Below, one piece after another: positions 44,825-52,988 of a DNA stretch of 64,000 nucleotides (positions are counted from its first letter, which is position 1; each line of letters begins with the position of its first letter). The notes beneath the pieces were generated by a model, which saw nothing but the letters and a program-made list of their open reading frames with translations, was not told where the DNA came from and searched no databases. Source of the DNA: Nocardioides albertanoniae (GTDB lineage Bacteria; Actinomycetota; Actinomycetes; Propionibacteriales; Nocardioidaceae); NCBI RefSeq assembly GCF_006716315.1, contig NZ_VFOV01000001.1, positions 416,501-480,500 of the forward strand, in the 5' to 3' direction. The position numbers and the translations under genes were made by a program.

Positions 44825-45493
44825 ATGTCTGACGTCGACGAGAAGAGCGATGGAGTGAGCGCGCGCAACACCCAGGTGACGCCTGTCCACACCCCCGAGC
44901 GGGATGTGGCCGACGTGCCGGCCTTCGACCAGCAGCGTGCCGAGGCGGCCGTGCGCGAGCTCCTCTTCGCGATCGGGGAGGATCCCGATCGCGAAGGGCT
45001 GCTCGACACGCCCGCCCGGGTCGCCCGTGCCTACCGAGAGCTGACGCAGGGGTTGCACCAGGCCCCGGAGGACGTGCTCACCACCACGTTCGACCTGGGC
45101 CACGACGAGATGGTCCTGGTGCGTGACATCGAGCTGTGGTCGATGTGCGAGCACCACCTGGTGCCGTTCACCGGCGTCGCCCACGTCGGCTACATCCCTG
45201 CCGCCACGGGCAAGATCACCGGTCTGTCCAAGCTCGCCCGTCTGGTCGACGTCTACGCCAAGCGCCCTCAGGTCCAGGAGCGGCTCACCACCCAGGTGGC
45301 CGACGCCCTCATGGACATCCTCGAGGCGCGCGGTGTGATCGTGGTGATCGAGGCCGAGCACCTGTGCATGACGATGCGTGGCGTCCGCAAGGCCGGCGCC
45401 CGCACGATCACCAGCGCCGTACGCGGCACCATGCGCTCCAACGCCACCACCCGCGCCGAAGCGATGGCGCTGATCCGGGGCGGAACCCGCTAG
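44825..45493 (+). CDS. folE: GTP cyclohydrolase I
   Basis: 222 aa. [19 protein letters not shown] holds the zinc Cys and His; [11 protein letters not shown] holds the third ligand and the catalytic region. It converts GTP to dihydroneopterin triphosphate, the first step of folate synthesis. The first ~25 residues are a variable tail; GTG 44855 is an alternative start. First of the fol genes downstream of ftsH. Confidence 0.95.
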   Translation: MSDVDEKSDGVSARNTQVTPVHTPERDVADVPAFDQQRAEAAVRELLFAIGEDPDREGLLDTPARVARAYRELTQGLHQAPEDVLTTTFDLGHDEMVLVRDIELWSMCEHHLVPFTGVAHVGYIPAATGKITGLSKLARLVDVYAKRPQVQERLTTQVADALMDILEARGVIVVIEAEHLCMTMRGVRKAGARTITSAVRGTMRSNATTRAEAMALIRGGTR

Positions 45494-45494
45494 G

Positions 45495-45500
45495 TAGGGT
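45495..45500 (+). promoter_or_regulatory. -10 box TAGGGT, leaderless folP start
   Basis: TAGGGT begins two bases after the folE stop and lies seven bases before GTG 45508. No Shine-Dalgarno sequence. Confidence 0.6.
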
Positions 45501-45507
45501 CGTTCCC

Positions 45508-46401
45508 GTGAAGGTGATGGGGATCGTCAACGTCACGCCCGACTCGTTCAGCGACGGCGGACGGTTCTTGGCGACCGATGATGCGGTGGCGCACGGTCAC
45601 GAGCTGATCGCCCAGGGGGCGGATCTGCTCGACATCGGCGGGGAGTCGACGCGGCCGGGTGCGACCAGGCCGCTGGTCGGCGACGAGCTGGCCCGTGTCG
45701 TGCCCGTCATCGAGACGCTGGCCGCGGAGGGGGCGACCCTCTCGGTCGACACGATGCGCCCCGAGGTCGCGGCCGCGGCACTGAAGGCGGGGGCGCAGAT
45801 CATCAACGACGTCTCGGGTGGCCTCGCCGACCCCGAGATCTTGAAGGTCGCCGCCGAGCACGATGCGACGTACGTCGTGATGCACTGGCGCGCTCATGGC
45901 GCGGAGATGCAGCACGAGGACCACCTCGTCTACGCCGACGGCGTGGTCGCCACGGTCAAGCAGGAGCTCGAGCAGCGGATCGAGGCTGCGCGGGCAGCGG
46001 GGATCCCCGACGACAACATCGTGATCGACCCCGGCCTCGGCTTCTCCAAGACCGCCGACGACAACTGGCGGCTGCTGGCGGGGGTGGAGGAGTTCCACAA
46101 GCTCGGGTTCCCGGTGCTGATCGGCGCCAGCCGCAAGACCTTCCTCGGCCACCTGCTGGCCGCACCCGACGGCACGCTGCGCCCGGTCGACGAGCGCGAG
46201 AGCGCGCACGATGCGATCACCGTCTTCCTGGCGCAACGCGGCGTCTGGGCCACGCGTACCCATGACGTACGCGCCGCCGCCGACGCCCTCAAGGCGGCAA
46301 CCAAGCTGGAGACGATCGGAGCGAGGTCGAGCGGCGAGCTTGCTCGTCCGCCCGCGCCGAGCGAGGGAGTAACCGAGCGGAGCGAGGAGACGATCCGATG
46401 A
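45508..46401 (+). CDS. folP: Dihydropteroate synthase
   Basis: 297 aa. MGIVNVTPDSFSDGG and DIGGESTRPGA are the two family signatures that bind pterin and the second substrate; IGASRKTFLG is the later conserved Lys/Arg loop. It joins p-aminobenzoate to the pterin. The last ~27 residues (from GARSSGELARPP to the end) extend beyond the usual C-terminus and come from a low-complexity, GAGCG-rich DNA stretch. Start GTG 45508; ATGA overlap with folB. Confidence 0.95.
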   Translation: MKVMGIVNVTPDSFSDGGRFLATDDAVAHGHELIAQGADLLDIGGESTRPGATRPLVGDELARVVPVIETLAAEGATLSVDTMRPEVAAAALKAGAQIINDVSGGLADPEILKVAAEHDATYVVMHWRAHGAEMQHEDHLVYADGVVATVKQELEQRIEAARAAGIPDDNIVIDPGLGFSKTADDNWRLLAGVEEFHKLGFPVLIGASRKTFLGHLLAAPDGTLRPVDERESAHDAITVFLAQRGVWATRTHDVRAAADALKAATKLETIGARSSGELARPPAPSEGVTERSEETIR

Positions 46402-46796
46402 CCACCCCCGCAACCGAACCCGCGACCGAGCCCGCCGACGAGATCTCGATCGTCGGCCTGGAGTGCTACGGCCACCACGGGGTCTTCGACTTCGAGCGCC
46501 GCGAGGGGCAGAAGTTCGTGATCGACCTGGTCATCGGCACCGATACCCGCCGAGCGGCGGCGACGGACGACTTGCATGACACCGTCGATTACGGAAGTCT
46601 CGCGGCGGCGGTCAAAACTAGTGTTGAGCGCGACCCGGTGGACCTCATCGAAACGCTTGCCCAGCGGATCGCGGACATCTGCCTCGCAGAAACCCGCGTC
46701 CATTGGGCTCGTGTTACGGTTCACAAACCGGGGGCGCCTATCGAAGCGACGTTCAAAGACGTCACCCTGACGATCACCCGGAGGCAGAGCACGTGA
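46398..46796 (+). CDS. folB: Dihydroneopterin aldolase
   Basis: 132 aa. GLECYGHHGVFDFERREGQ contains the N-terminal family signature; the Glu in the LIETLAQRIAD segment and the Lys in VHKPGAPI complete the active site. It cleaves dihydroneopterin to 6-hydroxymethyl-dihydropterin. Coupled by 4-base overlaps to folP before and folK after. Confidence 0.94.
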   Translation: MTTPATEPATEPADEISIVGLECYGHHGVFDFERREGQKFVIDLVIGTDTRRAAATDDLHDTVDYGSLAAAVKTSVERDPVDLIETLAQRIADICLAETRVHWARVTVHKPGAPIEATFKDVTLTITRRQST

Positions 46797-47359
46797 CAGA
46801 GGTACCCAACCCCCACATCATCGACGCCGACACGCTCACCGGGGAGATGCGGCCGATTCGGCGGGCGGTTCTGTCGTTGGGCTCCAATCTCGGAGAGCGT
46901 CTGGCAAACCTGCAGGACGCACTGAACACGCTCGCCGAGACCCCGGACGTCTGGGTGACCACGATCTCGCCGATCTACGAGACCGAGCCGGTCGACTCAC
47001 CCGAGGGCTCCGAGCTCTATCTCAACGCGATCGTCCTCGCCGACACCACGCTCACCCCGGCGCGGCTGCTCGACCGTGCGCTCACGATCGAGGATGCGTA
47101 CGGACGCTCCCGCAGCGGCATCTTCAACGAGCCGCGCACGCTCGACATCGACGTCATCTCCGTCGGCGACAAGATCCTCGAGGAAGACTCGCTCACGCTT
47201 CCGCACCCGCGCGCCCACGAGCGTGCGTTCGTGCTCAAGCCGTGGGCCGACCTCGAGCCGAGCGCCGACCTTCCGGGCGTCGGGCCGATCAGTGAGCTGC
47301 TCGAGCGGTCCGACCAGACCGGCATCACCCGCCGCGACGACCTGGTCATCGAGCTCTGA
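46793..47359 (+). CDS. folK: 6-hydroxymethyl-7,8-dihydropterin pyrophosphokinase
   Basis: 188 aa. LSLGSNLGERLANLQDAL and RTLDIDVI with the later LPHPRAHERAFVL are the HPPK signatures for pterin and ATP/Mg binding. It supplies the pyrophosphorylated pterin for FolP. GTG 46793 overlaps the folB stop and has GGAGG upstream; the first ~30 residues are a variable tail before the core. Confidence 0.94.
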   Translation: MTEVPNPHIIDADTLTGEMRPIRRAVLSLGSNLGERLANLQDALNTLAETPDVWVTTISPIYETEPVDSPEGSELYLNAIVLADTTLTPARLLDRALTIEDAYGRSRSGIFNEPRTLDIDVISVGDKILEEDSLTLPHPRAHERAFVLKPWADLEPSADLPGVGPISELLERSDQTGITRRDDLVIEL

Positions 47360-47360
47360 G

Positions 47361-47873
47361 CTGAACAACCCACCAGAACACACCGACCAGGGCCCTGAGA
47401 AGGACCCCGGCGGAGACGAGCGTCGACTTCACCCGATCTCGGGCGGAGCGATCACCGCATGGGCCGTCATCGGCCTCGTCGGCGGTTGGCTGGCCCACCC
47501 TGTGCTGGAGGCATGGCGCGGGGTGGCCCCGGTGGTCACCTGGGCACAGCCGGTCCTGCTGCTCCTGATCGCGGCCGTCCTCGGCGTCACGGCGTGGATC
47601 ACCCATCGCCAGCTGCAGGTCGGCGGCGAGCGGATCGAGTCCTATCAGGCGGTCAACCGGCTGGTGCTCGCCCGCGCGTGCACGCTGGTCGGAGCGCTCC
47701 TGGCCGGAGGCTATCTGGGCTACGCCGTGAGCTGGCTCGGCTACGACGCGAGCACCTCGGCCGGCGACCGGCTGGTGCGCTCGGCGGTCGCGGCGGTGGC
47801 AGGGATCGTGATCGTGATCGCAAGTCGACTCCTCGAACACGCATGCCGGGTCCGCAAATCCGACGATGAGTAG
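47361..47873 (+). CDS. DUF3180 membrane protein, start codon unclear
   Basis: About 170 aa from 47361, with four hydrophobic segments as in DUF3180 proteins, which regularly follow folK in actinobacteria (Rv3605c position). The frame has no ATG, GTG or TTG between the folK stop and the first membrane helix. Candidates are CTG 47361 or GTG 47292 inside folK (68-base overlap). A non-standard start or a sequencing error are possible. Function unknown. Confidence 0.7.
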   Translation: MNNPPEHTDQGPEKDPGGDERRLHPISGGAITAWAVIGLVGGWLAHPVLEAWRGVAPVVTWAQPVLLLLIAAVLGVTAWITHRQLQVGGERIESYQAVNRLVLARACTLVGALLAGGYLGYAVSWLGYDASTSAGDRLVRSAVAAVAGIVIVIASRLLEHACRVRKSDDE

Positions 47874-47876
47874 CCG

Positions 47877-47882
47877 TACCGT
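47877..47882 (+). promoter_or_regulatory. -10 box TACCGT, leaderless start
   Basis: TACCGT, six bases, ATG 47889. Confidence 0.5.
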
Positions 47883-47888
47883 GAAAGC

Positions 47889-48482
47889 ATGCCTTCCCCA
47901 TCCGCAACTCCAGTCACGCGCAGGCGTCAGCGCAGCACACGCCTGACGGTTGCTGTAGCCCTGCTGGCACTGGCAGCCGTCATGATCGCCGCAGCCATCG
48001 CCTCCGGGTCGTGGCTGATCGTCGTGCTCGCTGCCGTTCTCGGGCTCGCCTGTGGCGCTGCCGCAACCAAGATCACCCACTCCGAGCTGCTCCAGACCCG
48101 TCGCGACTGGGCGCGTGACCGCGCCGAGCAGGCGCAGGCCCACCGCGCCGAGTCCGACCAGCGGGCGGAGGAGAACGCCGAGTTCCGCGCCCACATGGAC
48201 GCCAAGCTCGCCGAACGCGTCCAGGCCGTCGACGAGCTCGAGGCCGCCCTGGCAGCCGCGCACCAGCGCGCCGCCGAGGCCGTGCGCCGTCGTGGTGAAG
48301 AGGCCCGTCGGGCCGCTCAGGCCGAGCTGCGCGGTGAGCAGCTCGAAGCCAAGCTGCAGGCCGTCGAGGCAGACGCCGCCGAGGCGGCCATCCGGGTCGC
48401 CGAGCTGGAGTCCGAGCTGGACGCCGTGCGTGCCGAGCTCGAGATCGAGCGCACCAGCTGGACGGGCGCGCAGTCTGCCTGA
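47889..48482 (+). CDS. Membrane-anchored coiled-coil protein
   Basis: 197 aa. Two membrane helices (residues ~18-60) are followed by a long, Ala/Glu/Arg-rich coiled coil to the end (for example EEARRAAQAELRGEQLEAKL). No family function recognised. In position it corresponds to mycobacterial Rv3604c, after DUF3180. It marks the last gene of the conserved block before the glycopolymer cluster. Confidence 0.7.
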   Translation: MPSPSATPVTRRRQRSTRLTVAVALLALAAVMIAAAIASGSWLIVVLAAVLGLACGAAATKITHSELLQTRRDWARDRAEQAQAHRAESDQRAEENAEFRAHMDAKLAERVQAVDELEAALAAAHQRAAEAVRRRGEEARRAAQAELRGEQLEAKLQAVEADAAEAAIRVAELESELDAVRAELEIERTSWTGAQSA

Positions 48483-48536
48483 TCGGGTGGTCCCGGGGTG
48501 AACCGCCCCGAGTTTTCGATCCGTTCGCCAGTTCGT

Positions 48537-48542
48537 CATACT
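48537..48542 (+). promoter_or_regulatory. -10-like box CATACT, leaderless start
   Basis: CATACT lies seven bases before GTG 48550; it differs from the TANNNT pattern at the first base. Confidence 0.35.
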
Positions 48543-48549
48543 CCTTTGG

Positions 48550-50595
48550 GTGATTCGCACCGAGATCCAAGCACTGAGGGCGTTCGCCGTCTGTGCCGTC
48601 GTTCTGTTCCACCTGTGGCCCAACCGACTTCCGGGGGGCTACATCGGTGTCGACGTCTTCTTCGTGATCTCGGGTTTCCTGATCACCTCTCACCTGCTGC
48701 GCAGCCAGGAGAAGGGCACGCTCGGCCTGGCCGACTTCTGGGCCAGGCGGGCGCGGCGACTGCTGCCGGCCGCCTATCTCGTGCTGGTCGTCACCGCGAT
48801 CGGCACGCTGCTGTGGGTGCCGAAGGTGCAGTGGCAGACGTTCTTCCTGGAGATCGGCGCGGCCGGCATCTATGTGGAGAACTGGGAGCTGGCGCGCAAC
48901 TCGGTCGACTACCTGGCGGCCCAGCACGCCGCGTCCCCGGTGCAGCACTACTGGACGCTCTCGGGCGAGGAGCAGTTCTACCTGATCTGGCCGCTGCTGG
49001 TGCTGCTCGCCGGCTGGATCGCCACGCGCAGCGGCGCCAACCGGCGTCGCACCACGGCCATCGTGCTCGGTGTGGTCACCGCCGTCTCGCTCGTCTTCGC
49101 GCTGTGGTGGACCGTCGTCTCGCCGGAGACGGCCTACTTCATCACCCCGGCACGTGCCTGGGAGTTCGGCCTGGGCGCGATGCTCGCCTTCGTGCCTGTG
49201 CTCGCCGGCCGCGACCATCTCAGGGCCGCGGTCTCCTGGGCCTCGCTGGGCGTGCTCACCGCGTCGTGCTTCCTGATGGGCGCGGAGACCCCGATGCCCG
49301 GCTTCGCTGCGGTCGTCGTCTGCGTCGCCTCGGCGGCGCTGATCTGGGCCGGCCACCCCGAGGTCGCCTGGTCGCCTACCCGCATCGGTGACCTCCGGCC
49401 GCTGCAGTGGCTCGGTGAGATCTCCTACTCGCTCTACCTGTGGCACTGGCCCCTGATCATCCTGGTGCCGTACGCCCTCGGCGTCGACCACCTCGGCCTC
49501 GTCGAGAGGCTGCTGATCGGGGTCGTCTCCGTGCTGCTCGCGTGGGCGACCAAGGTCTGGGTCGAGGACCCGGTGCGTACGCACCGCAAGCTCGTCCACC
49601 ACCCCGGCCGCAGCCTGGTCGCGACCGGCGTCGCCGCCGTGCTGCTGGTGGGCGCCAGCGGCACCGGCTGGGGCGTCGTCGAGAAGCAGAACCGCGAGGA
49701 CGCCGCGCTCGCCGCCTCCATCACCGACGACGCGCCGCGCTGCTTCGGCGCGGCCTCCCGCGCCCCGGGCGCGAAGGACTGCCCCAACCCCGAGCTCGAC
49801 GACGTGCTCATCCCGACCGCAGCCGGCGTACGCGAGGACTGGCCCGACTACCCCGGCTGCGACGAGCAGCTGCTGAAGCGGCCGCTCAAGGGTTGCGCGA
49901 TCGGCGAGAAGAAGCCCGGGCGACCGCACATCGCGGTGATCGGCGACTCGCACAGCCGGGTGCTGATGGCGTCGCTGGAGACACTGGCCGACAAGGGCAT
50001 GCTCTCGGCCGAGCTGTTCTGGGGCAGCGGCTGCTCGTGGACCGCCGGTGAGCCGTACGTCAAGACCACCGAGTTCAAGGACCAGTGCCGTTCGCTCAAG
50101 GACGACCTCGACACCAAGCTGAAGAAGGACGCCAAGGACTACGACGTGGTCATGACCACGGCCTGGTCGAAGCTGATCACCGGTCCGAAGAAGGAGCGGG
50201 TCAAGGCCGTCAAGGACGCCTGGAAGCCGGTGCTGAAGCAGGGTGTCCCGGTCGTCGCGATGCGTGACAACCCCACCTCGGGCGAGACCCGCGAGGACCA
50301 GCCGGCATGCGTCGAGGAGGCCGGCGTCGCTCGCGCCAACGAGGAGTGCAGCCTCGACCGGAAGAAGTCCTACGACTCGATCTTCGACCCCTTCGGCCCG
50401 GCCGTGAAGCAGTCCAAGGGCGCCTACTTCATCGACAACACCGACTTCTTCTGCGACGAGACCAAGTGCCCCGCCGTCATCGGTGGCGTCAACGTCTACC
50501 GCGACCGCGACCACATCAGCATCACCTACGCCGAGACCCTGGCGCCCTACATCTGGCGCCACCTCAAGGACTTCGGGGTCGTCAAGGGCCGCTGA
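48550..50595 (+). CDS. Acyltransferase-3/SGNH fusion (OafA type)
   Basis: 681 aa. The first ~380 residues are the membrane acyltransferase-3 domain (IQALRAFAVCAVVLFHLWP, GGYIGVDVFFVISGFLI, WTLSGEEQFYLIWPL). After a linker an SGNH-type domain follows (IAVIGDSHSRVLM; the late DRDHIS provides Asp/His). Such fusions O-acetylate peptidoglycan or surface polysaccharides. GTG 48550. Its end overlaps the convergent glycosyltransferase gene by 14 bases. Confidence 0.88.
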   Translation: MIRTEIQALRAFAVCAVVLFHLWPNRLPGGYIGVDVFFVISGFLITSHLLRSQEKGTLGLADFWARRARRLLPAAYLVLVVTAIGTLLWVPKVQWQTFFLEIGAAGIYVENWELARNSVDYLAAQHAASPVQHYWTLSGEEQFYLIWPLLVLLAGWIATRSGANRRRTTAIVLGVVTAVSLVFALWWTVVSPETAYFITPARAWEFGLGAMLAFVPVLAGRDHLRAAVSWASLGVLTASCFLMGAETPMPGFAAVVVCVASAALIWAGHPEVAWSPTRIGDLRPLQWLGEISYSLYLWHWPLIILVPYALGVDHLGLVERLLIGVVSVLLAWATKVWVEDPVRTHRKLVHHPGRSLVATGVAAVLLVGASGTGWGVVEKQNREDAALAASITDDAPRCFGAASRAPGAKDCPNPELDDVLIPTAAGVREDWPDYPGCDEQLLKRPLKGCAIGEKKPGRPHIAVIGDSHSRVLMASLETLADKGMLSAELFWGSGCSWTAGEPYVKTTEFKDQCRSLKDDLDTKLKKDAKDYDVVMTTAWSKLITGPKKERVKAVKDAWKPVLKQGVPVVAMRDNPTSGETREDQPACVEEAGVARANEECSLDRKKSYDSIFDPFGPAVKQSKGAYFIDNTDFFCDETKCPAVIGGVNVYRDRDHISITYAETLAPYIWRHLKDFGVVKGR

Positions 50596-52654
50596 GCCAA
50601 CGCACCCAGCTGCGGCGGGGGCGGGGGAGACGGCGCAGGAAGTCGTCGCGGAGGTCGTAGGGGAGCGCGTCGACCAGTGCTCGCGGGTCGAACTTCGACC
50701 CCGGGAGGCTCGCCGAGGAGGCGACCTGCGCGAGGTCGAGCGACGGTGCGGTCTCTACGGTCGTCGCGACCGAGACGACCTCTGACTTCTCCAGCGTCGT
50801 GAAGAAGTCGGAGAACCTGAACCGGTAGCCGACCACGCCGGTGCCGTCGATACGCAGCCAGACCCAGGGGATGCCGTACGCCTGGGCGATGATCAGGCCG
50901 TGCAGCGAGGTCGAGACGACGACCTCGGACTGCGCGATCTCCTCGACCACCTCCTCGGTGGGTCGCTGCACGTCGACACGGTGTCCGCCGGCGCGCGCGA
51001 TGAGCGACTCGGTCACGATGTCGGTGTGCGACTGGTCGACGACCACGCTCAGGCCCGACCGGCCGCTGGGGCGTTCGCCGGGGCGCAGGACGTACGGCAT
51101 CAGCAGCGCGGGATCACCGAAGACCTCGGGGACGTCCCAGCCGAGATGCTTGATCAGCTGGTTGCGGGTGCGTACGCCGCGCACCGCGCGGATCTCCCGA
51201 GGCTTGCGGTCCCGGAGCCGCTCGAGCGCAGCGCCCCTGAGCGGTGCGCGCAGGCCGGAGCCCCAGATCGTCATGCCGGGCCGCTCCATGTCGGTGACGA
51301 GGGAGCCGATCGTCATCAGGGCGTCGCCGTCGTCGGGGTGCCCGATGGTGTTGTACGACGGCCGGCCGGTCATCTCTCCGAGGAGCCATGGGCCGAGCTG
51401 GTCGCCGAAGTCGGTGCGCTCGCCGGGCCAGTAGCCGGCGATGGCGGTCGGCTGCCGGTTGCTGTGCGCTGCCTCGCGGTCGACCACGTGCACGCCGGCC
51501 ACCGGGTGGATCGAGCCTGCGCCGAAGACGCCGGCCAAGGCGTCGCGGAGCCGGTCGTCGTTACGGTGGATGCTCGAGAGCACGGCCCGGTCGGCGGCGC
51601 GCGCGTACTTCCAGTTGGAGGTGATGCCGGTGAAGTGGCGGTGCCGGATGCGGTCGGTGCTCGTCATCGAGACCCCGCGCACGCTGTGCGTCTTCCACTG
51701 CACGGCATCCGGCGTACGCCTCGGGTCGATCGCCCACTTGTGGGTGGTCGGGGGCTGGGTGCTGTCGTAGACCGTGAAGTCGGTGAAGCGCGGCGGCTGC
51801 GTCGTGGTCGCTCGTGGGGTGTCGATCCAGCGGCCGCGGTATCGGATCGCACCCGAGTCGGAGGCCGCCAGGAGGTCGAAGGCGCCGGCGTCGTCCTCGG
51901 AGATCGCGAGCTCGTCGATGTCGTGGTTGAGCACGCCGGCGGCTGCGGAGAGGAAGCGGTGCCGGGCGTGCTCGAGGATGCCGTACTCGCAGAAGTCGGA
52001 GTCCCACGGTGCGTCGCTCAGGCCTTCCCAGTTGCCGCCCTGGGGTCCGAACTTGAACGGCCACGAGACCACGACAGCGACCTCGATGCCCGGCACGTCG
52101 AGCGCGGCGAGGACGTCCTCGGGCCGGTAGTCGCCGGACCCGTTGTCGTAGAGGAGAACGGCGTCCACACCCTGTGTAGCGGCGTGGAACCGGGCCCAGT
52201 CGGTGATCCAGCGCAGGTCGTTGTCCTTCGACTTCGTGACCAGGACCGACCGGTCACGGAACCAGTCGACCCCGCTCTCGGAGACCACCGCGCTGCAGCT
52301 CGCCTCGCCCGAGGTCACGCTGAGTGTCTCGCCGCCGACCGCCGTGGCGCTCAGCCACGACCCCTGGGTGCGGTTGAGGTCGTGGAGGTGAGCGGTCGCC
52401 TCCATGCCGTCGAGTCGCCACACCGACTCCGCCATGCTCGTCGCGAGGTTGAGCAGAGGCGGCCCGATGAGCCGAACGGTGTCACCGGCGGGGCCGGTGA
52501 CAGGGAAGGCGTCGTAGACCAGGGTGTCGTGGTCGAACTTGTCGAGGTAGTCCGACTGTCGCAGCTCGGGCGGTCGCGGCGGCTCGCGGTGGACCGGCCA
52601 GGCCTCGCTCAGCCGCAGGGGCGACACGCCCACGACTCGTCGAACGATCTCCAC
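50582..52654 (-). CDS. GT92-like glycosyltransferase / polysaccharide pyruvyltransferase fusion
   Basis: 690 aa. The N-terminal half has GT92-like features (LVTKSKDNDLRWITDWARFH, LLYDNGSGD, and NHDIDELAI for the metal site). The C-terminal half is a polysaccharide pyruvyltransferase (GDQLGPWLLGEMTG, AVRGVRTRNQLI, EVFGDPALLMP, VVVSTSLHGLIIAQAYGIP). Together they could add a sugar and a pyruvate ketal or related group to a surface polymer. Start GTG 52652-52654; TAGACT (52724-52729, minus strand) is a candidate -10. Confidence 0.75.
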   Translation of the reverse strand: MEIVRRVVGVSPLRLSEAWPVHREPPRPPELRQSDYLDKFDHDTLVYDAFPVTGPAGDTVRLIGPPLLNLATSMAESVWRLDGMEATAHLHDLNRTQGSWLSATAVGGETLSVTSGEASCSAVVSESGVDWFRDRSVLVTKSKDNDLRWITDWARFHAATQGVDAVLLYDNGSGDYRPEDVLAALDVPGIEVAVVVSWPFKFGPQGGNWEGLSDAPWDSDFCEYGILEHARHRFLSAAAGVLNHDIDELAISEDDAGAFDLLAASDSGAIRYRGRWIDTPRATTTQPPRFTDFTVYDSTQPPTTHKWAIDPRRTPDAVQWKTHSVRGVSMTSTDRIRHRHFTGITSNWKYARAADRAVLSSIHRNDDRLRDALAGVFGAGSIHPVAGVHVVDREAAHSNRQPTAIAGYWPGERTDFGDQLGPWLLGEMTGRPSYNTIGHPDDGDALMTIGSLVTDMERPGMTIWGSGLRAPLRGAALERLRDRKPREIRAVRGVRTRNQLIKHLGWDVPEVFGDPALLMPYVLRPGERPSGRSGLSVVVDQSHTDIVTESLIARAGGHRVDVQRPTEEVVEEIAQSEVVVSTSLHGLIIAQAYGIPWVWLRIDGTGVVGYRFRFSDFFTTLEKSEVVSVATTVETAPSLDLAQVASSASLPGSKFDPRALVDALPYDLRDDFLRRLPRPRRSWVRWLSGP

Positions 52655-52988
52655 GCACAGCTACTTTCACGAACAGGCAAGGCACTCCGTGAGCGACGCG
52701 CTCGTCCCCGCTGCAGGGCGAGGAGTCTATCGGTAGCGCGGACATCGACGACCACCACGTCGTCATCGTCTACGCAGAGATTCGCCGCCGGACGCGAGCT
52801 GGGCGATCTCGGGCTGATCCAGACAGCCTGACGCAAACTCTCGCGAACGGACAGAGAATCGACAGCGGCCACAGGTATTCTTTACTTTCGCGGCCGGGTG
52901 TCTGCCGCGACCCACCACTGGTGGGAGCACTGGGTAACCAGGCACGGCCGCTCGGGGGCATGGCCATGAAGATGAAGGCGGCTTTGTC
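52655..52988. other. Intergenic region between divergent glycan genes, candidate structured leader
   Basis: No convincing gene. The plus-strand half has TATTCT (52876-52881) or TACTTT (52883-52888) as -10, giving a ~95-nt leader for the gene at 52989. In it CGCGGC/GCCGCG, CCCACCA/TGGTGGG (52911-52925) and a CTGG-GTAA-CCAG tetraloop hairpin can form. A 21-codon overlapping small frame starts at ATG 52960. I cannot assign a known riboswitch class. Confidence 0.4.

Noticed and set aside
42602..45361. 919-codon minus-strand open frame opposite ftsH and folE
   Set aside because: Both plus-strand genes carry complete catalytic motifs; the reverse frame is a compositional artefact.
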